Assembly: GCA_021808525.1 (NCBI GenBank)
Contig: JAKBBK010000003.1
Coordinates: 1-64,000, forward strand
Source: Pseudomonadota bacterium
GTDB taxonomy: Bacteria; Pseudomonadota; Gammaproteobacteria; Burkholderiales; Burkholderiaceae_C
Length of the DNA: 64,000 nucleotides
Direction: 5' to 3'
The position numbers and the translations under genes were made by a program. This document shows, one piece after another, positions 60,975 to 64,000 of the stretch. Position 1 is the first letter of the stretch; every line of letters begins with the position of its first letter. Under the pieces are notes generated by a model. The model had not been told where the DNA came from. It was given only the letters and a program-made list of their open reading frames with translations, and searched no databases.

Positions 60975-63360
60975 TCCCACCGTCACGATGAGCAACACTC
61001 CTTCGGAACCCAACGGCGCCCACGAGTCCGGCGCCACCCCCGACCTGTTCGCCTCCGCCGCCGTCGAGGACGGCGAGGCGCTGGCGCTGGCCGATTTCGC
61101 GCGCCAGGCCTACCTGGACTACGCCATCTCGGTGGTCAAGGGGCGCGCGCTGCCCGACGTGTGCGACGGCCTCAAGCCGGTGCAGCGTCGCATCCTGTAC
61201 TCCATGGACCGCATGGGCCTGGCCGCCGGCGCGCGCCCGGTGAAATCCGCCCGCGTGGTCGGGGACGTGCTGGGCAAGTTCCACCCCCATGGCGACCAGG
61301 CCGCCTACGACGCCCTGGTGCGCCTGGCCCAGGACTTCGCGCAACGCTATCCCCTGATCGACGGCCAGGGCAATTTCGGCTCGCGCGACGGCGACGGCGC
61401 GGCGGCCATGCGCTATACCGAGGCGCGCCTGACCCCCATCGCGCGGCTGCTGCTGGAGGAGGTCGACCAGGGCACGGTGGACTTCCAGCCCAACTACGAC
61501 GGCTCCACCCAGGAGCCTCGCCTGCTGCCGGCACGCCTGCCGATGCTGCTGCTCAATGGCGCCAGCGGCATCGCCGTGGGCATGGCCACCGAGATTCCCG
61601 CGCACAACCTGCGCGAGGTGGCGGCCGCCTGCGTGGCCATGCTCAAGAAGCCCGCCATCGGTCTGGACGAGGTGCTCGAGCTGATGCCCGGGCCGGATTT
61701 CGCCACCGCAGGGCAGGTCATCAGCAGCGCCGCCGACATCCGCGCCGCCTATGCCAGCGGGCGGGGCAGCCTGAAGGTGCGGGCGCGCTGGAACGTGGAG
61801 GAACTGGCGCGCGGCCAATGGCAACTGGTGGTGCACGAGCTGCCCCCCGGTGCCTCCGCGCAGCGCGTGATGCAGGAAATCGAGGAGCTCACCGACCCCA
61901 AGCCCAAGGCGGGCAAGAAGGCCCTCAGCGCCGAGCAGCAGCAATTGCGCCAGACCGTGCTGGGCGTGCTCGACGGCGTGCGCGACGAGGCGGGGCGGGA
62001 CGCCGCGGTGCGCCTGGTGTTCGAGCCGCGCAGTTCGCGCACGCCGGTGGAGGAGCTGGTGTCGGTGCTGCTGTCGACCACCAGCCTGGAGACCAGTGTC
62101 GCGCTGAACCTGGTGATGATCGGCGCCGACGGCAAGCCGCGCCAGAAGTCCCTGCTGGACCTGTTGCAGGAATGGACCGGTTTCCGGCTCGAGACCGTGC
62201 GCCGGCGCAGCGCGCATCGCCTGCAGCAGGTACTCGACCGCCTGCATATCCTCGAGGGGCGGCGCGCGGTGCTGCTCAACATCGACGAGGTGATCCGCAT
62301 CATCCGCGAGAGCGACGAGCCCAAGCCCGCGCTGATGCAGCATTTCGCGTTGAGCGAGCGCCAGGCCGAGGACATTCTCGAAATCCGTCTGCGCCAGCTG
62401 GCGCGCCTGGAGGCCATCCGCATCGAACAGGAGATCGCGCGCCTGCAGGAGGAGCAGCAGGAACTGCGCACCCTGCTGGACGACGACAAGGCGCTGCGCC
62501 GGCGCGTGATCAAGGAGATCGAGACCGACGCGCGCCAGCACGGCGACGAGCGCCGCACCCTGCTGCAGGAGCAGAGCCGCGCCTCGCTGGAGTTGCGCGT
62601 GCCCGACGAGCCGGTGACCGTGGTGGTCTCGCGCATGGGCTGGCTGCGCGCGCTCAAGGGCCATGGCATCGAGGCCGCGGGCCTGGGCTTCAAGCCCGGC
62701 GACGCGCTGGGCGAGGTCTTCGCCTGCCGCAGCACCGACACCCTGTGGGTGCTGGGCAGCGACGGGCGCGCCTACAGCCTGGGCGTGGCGCAGTTGCCCG
62801 GCGGGCGCGGCGACGGGCTGCCGGTGACCCGGTTCATCGATCCGCCCGCGGGCACCACGCCCGCGCATTACTGGTGCGGACCGCCCGACACGCCGCTGCT
62901 GCTGGCCGGCAGTGGCGGCTACGGCTTCGTGGCGCCGGCCGAGAGCCTGGGCAGCCGCCAGCGCGCCGGCAAGACCTTCGTGACCCTGGAGCCCGGCGAA
63001 ACCCTGCTGGCGCCGCAGGCGCTGCGCCGGGCGGACGAAGCCGGCACCCTGCACGAAGCCCGGCATGTCGCGGTGCTGGACAGCGAGGGCCGTCTGCTGC
63101 TGTTCGATCTCGGCGAGTTGCGCGAGTTGCCGCGCGGCGGCCGCGGCGTGCAGCTCATGGCCCTGCAAGCCGGCCAGTCGGTGGCGGCGGTGCTGGCGCT
63201 GGGGGCCGGCGACGGCCTGGAGCTTGGAGGCAAGGGGCGCGGAGGCAAGGAGCGCAGCCAGCAGCTATCGGCGCGCGCGTTGCAGGAATTCATCGGGCGC
63301 CGCGCCCGCCGCGGCAAGGCCGTCGCCGGGCTCCACGCCCAGACCCTGCGCCGCGTCTAG
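60967..63360 (+). CDS. parC: DNA topoisomerase IV subunit A
   Basis: A 797-residue DNA-cleaving subunit. The catalytic Tyr is in [16 protein letters not shown]. The quinolone-determining stretch is [19 protein letters not shown], with Gln where E. coli ParC has Ser80 and Asp at position 84, a pattern I recall from related betaproteobacteria. The C-terminal region (about 510-797) forms the blade domain with a reduced number of repeats. ATG 60967 is inside the parE end; a later ATG (residue 8) is possible. It forms an operon with parE. Confidence 0.97.
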   Translation: MSDPTVTMSNTPSEPNGAHESGATPDLFASAAVEDGEALALADFARQAYLDYAISVVKGRALPDVCDGLKPVQRRILYSMDRMGLAAGARPVKSARVVGDVLGKFHPHGDQAAYDALVRLAQDFAQRYPLIDGQGNFGSRDGDGAAAMRYTEARLTPIARLLLEEVDQGTVDFQPNYDGSTQEPRLLPARLPMLLLNGASGIAVGMATEIPAHNLREVAAACVAMLKKPAIGLDEVLELMPGPDFATAGQVISSAADIRAAYASGRGSLKVRARWNVEELARGQWQLVVHELPPGASAQRVMQEIEELTDPKPKAGKKALSAEQQQLRQTVLGVLDGVRDEAGRDAAVRLVFEPRSSRTPVEELVSVLLSTTSLETSVALNLVMIGADGKPRQKSLLDLLQEWTGFRLETVRRRSAHRLQQVLDRLHILEGRRAVLLNIDEVIRIIRESDEPKPALMQHFALSERQAEDILEIRLRQLARLEAIRIEQEIARLQEEQQELRTLLDDDKALRRRVIKEIETDARQHGDERRTLLQEQSRASLELRVPDEPVTVVVSRMGWLRALKGHGIEAAGLGFKPGDALGEVFACRSTDTLWVLGSDGRAYSLGVAQLPGGRGDGLPVTRFIDPPAGTTPAHYWCGPPDTPLLLAGSGGYGFVAPAESLGSRQRAGKTFVTLEPGETLLAPQALRRADEAGTLHEARHVAVLDSEGRLLLFDLGELRELPRGGRGVQLMALQAGQSVAAVLALGAGDGLELGGKGRGGKERSQQLSARALQEFIGRRARRGKAVAGLHAQTLRRV

Positions 63361-63403
63361 CAGCCTGTCGGCAGGCTGCGAGCCTGGGCGGCGCGGCAAG
63401 GCT

Positions 63404-63859
63404 TCAGTCGATCTCGGCGATCAGTTCGATCTCGACGGCGGCGCCCATCGGCAGCTGGGCCACGCCGAAGGCGCTGCGCGCATGCTGGCCGGCCGCGCCG
63501 AACACCTCGCCGAGCAATTCCGAGGCGCCGTTGATCACCAGGTGGTGTTCGGTGTAGTCGGGCGCGGAATTCACCAGGCCCAGCAGCTTGACGATGCGGC
63601 GCACACGGCCCAGGTCGCCGCAGGCGGCGTGCAGGGTGCCCATCAGGTCGATGGCCACGGCGCGCGCGGCCTCGCGCCCCTGCGCCGTGTTCAGCTCGCG
63701 CCCGAGCTGGCCGGACAGCACCTTGCCGTCGCGTTTGCTGATGTGGCCGGAAAGAAACAGCAGCTTGCCGCTTTGCACGAAGGGCAGGTAGGCGGCCGCC
63801 GGGGTGGCGACGGCGGGCAGGGTGATGCCCAGGCTCTGCAGCTTGGCATGGACGGACAT
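63404..63859 (-). CDS. RidA/YjgF-family protein
   Basis: A 151-residue protein of the COG0251 group. LLFLSGHISKRDGKVLSGQLG and the C-terminal ARSAFGVAQLPMGAAVEIEL carry the family's Arg and Glu active-site positions. RidA proteins hydrolyse reactive enamine/imine intermediates made by PLP enzymes. ATG 63859 gives the usual start MSVHAKLQSLGITLP. It converges on parC. From 63860 to the window end no further gene is supported. Confidence 0.9.
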   Translation of the reverse strand: MSVHAKLQSLGITLPAVATPAAAYLPFVQSGKLLFLSGHISKRDGKVLSGQLGRELNTAQGREAARAVAIDLMGTLHAACGDLGRVRRIVKLLGLVNSAPDYTEHHLVINGASELLGEVFGAAGQHARSAFGVAQLPMGAAVEIELIAEID

Positions 63860-64000
63860 GGCGGTTTTCCTTGTGGTCGGGTGGGTTGGCGCACGCAGGG
63901 TGCGGGGGCCGAAGGCCGGGCGGCGCGCATCGCGCGCCATCGCCGCAGCATAGCCAATCCATTCCCGGCGCGGCCTGGCGGGCCGCGAAGCCAGGCGAAT

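Overview
The window is very GC-rich, gene-dense chromosomal DNA from a betaproteobacterium, most likely order Burkholderiales. Support for this comes from the gene blocks exbB-exbD-lpxK-Trm112-kdsB-adk facing xseA-sodB, dnaG-rpoD, nadE-glnB, a sigma factor with DUF3619 and DUF3106, zapA followed by 6S RNA, the DUF2844/DUF3443 pairs and an intracellular PHB depolymerase. The genus cannot be fixed from this sequence. No prophage, insertion sequence, CRISPR array, rRNA or tRNA was seen.

Layout. 1-9300 (minus strand): dnaG, rpoD, a class III nucleotidyl cyclase with FHA domain, hemH, an ArnT/PMT-type glycosyltransferase, grpE and the first codons of dnaK. 9350-13300 (minus): the envelope block exbB-exbD-lpxK-Trm112-kdsB and then adk. 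13500-21900: xseA and sodB (plus), a DUF192 protein and a small lysine-rich exported protein (minus), then icd, clpS-clpA and lgt (plus). 21900-24160 (minus): a coiled-coil gene, zapA, a 6S RNA gene, a TauE/SafE permease and a PIN-domain gene. 24300-29900: btuC-btuD (plus) facing a BtuF-like binding protein, nth, an RnfB-like ferredoxin and a PHB depolymerase (minus). 29960-33515: an aromatic/aspartate aminotransferase and uvrB, divergent.

33540-38975 holds the most unusual region: three DUF3443 lipoproteins, two intact DUF2844 proteins and one DUF2844 remnant. They arose by tandem duplication and sit behind three near-identical promoter/leader repeats. The DUF3443 proteins carry two Asp-(Thr/Ser)-Gly-type motifs exactly 203 residues apart, plus other features of pepsin-like (family A1) aspartic peptidases. 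I propose they are surface-anchored bilobal aspartic peptidases or pseudopeptidases co-translated with a small exported DUF2844 partner.

38976-48330: a low-molecular-weight phosphatase, a DUF482 acyltransferase-like gene whose start codon overlaps that of divergent nadE, glnB, a LOG-type phosphoribohydrolase, dgkA, a GT4 glycosyltransferase, an LpxH-like phosphoesterase, and the sigma factor-DUF3619-DUF3106 operon. 48550-54450: riboflavin genes (ribB with a degenerate RibA half, ribH, nusB; convergent nrdR-ribD), purN and rsmB. 54590-64000: a fatty-acid desaturase, dapA-bamC, a methyltransferase, parE-parC behind a perfect inverted repeat and two DnaA boxes, and a RidA-family protein.

Most genes are housekeeping genes in tight operons with ATGA, TTGA or GTGA overlaps, so translational coupling is widespread. 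Several genes start with TTG or GTG. Coordinates use the start codon best supported by family N-termini and by overlap with the upstream gene.
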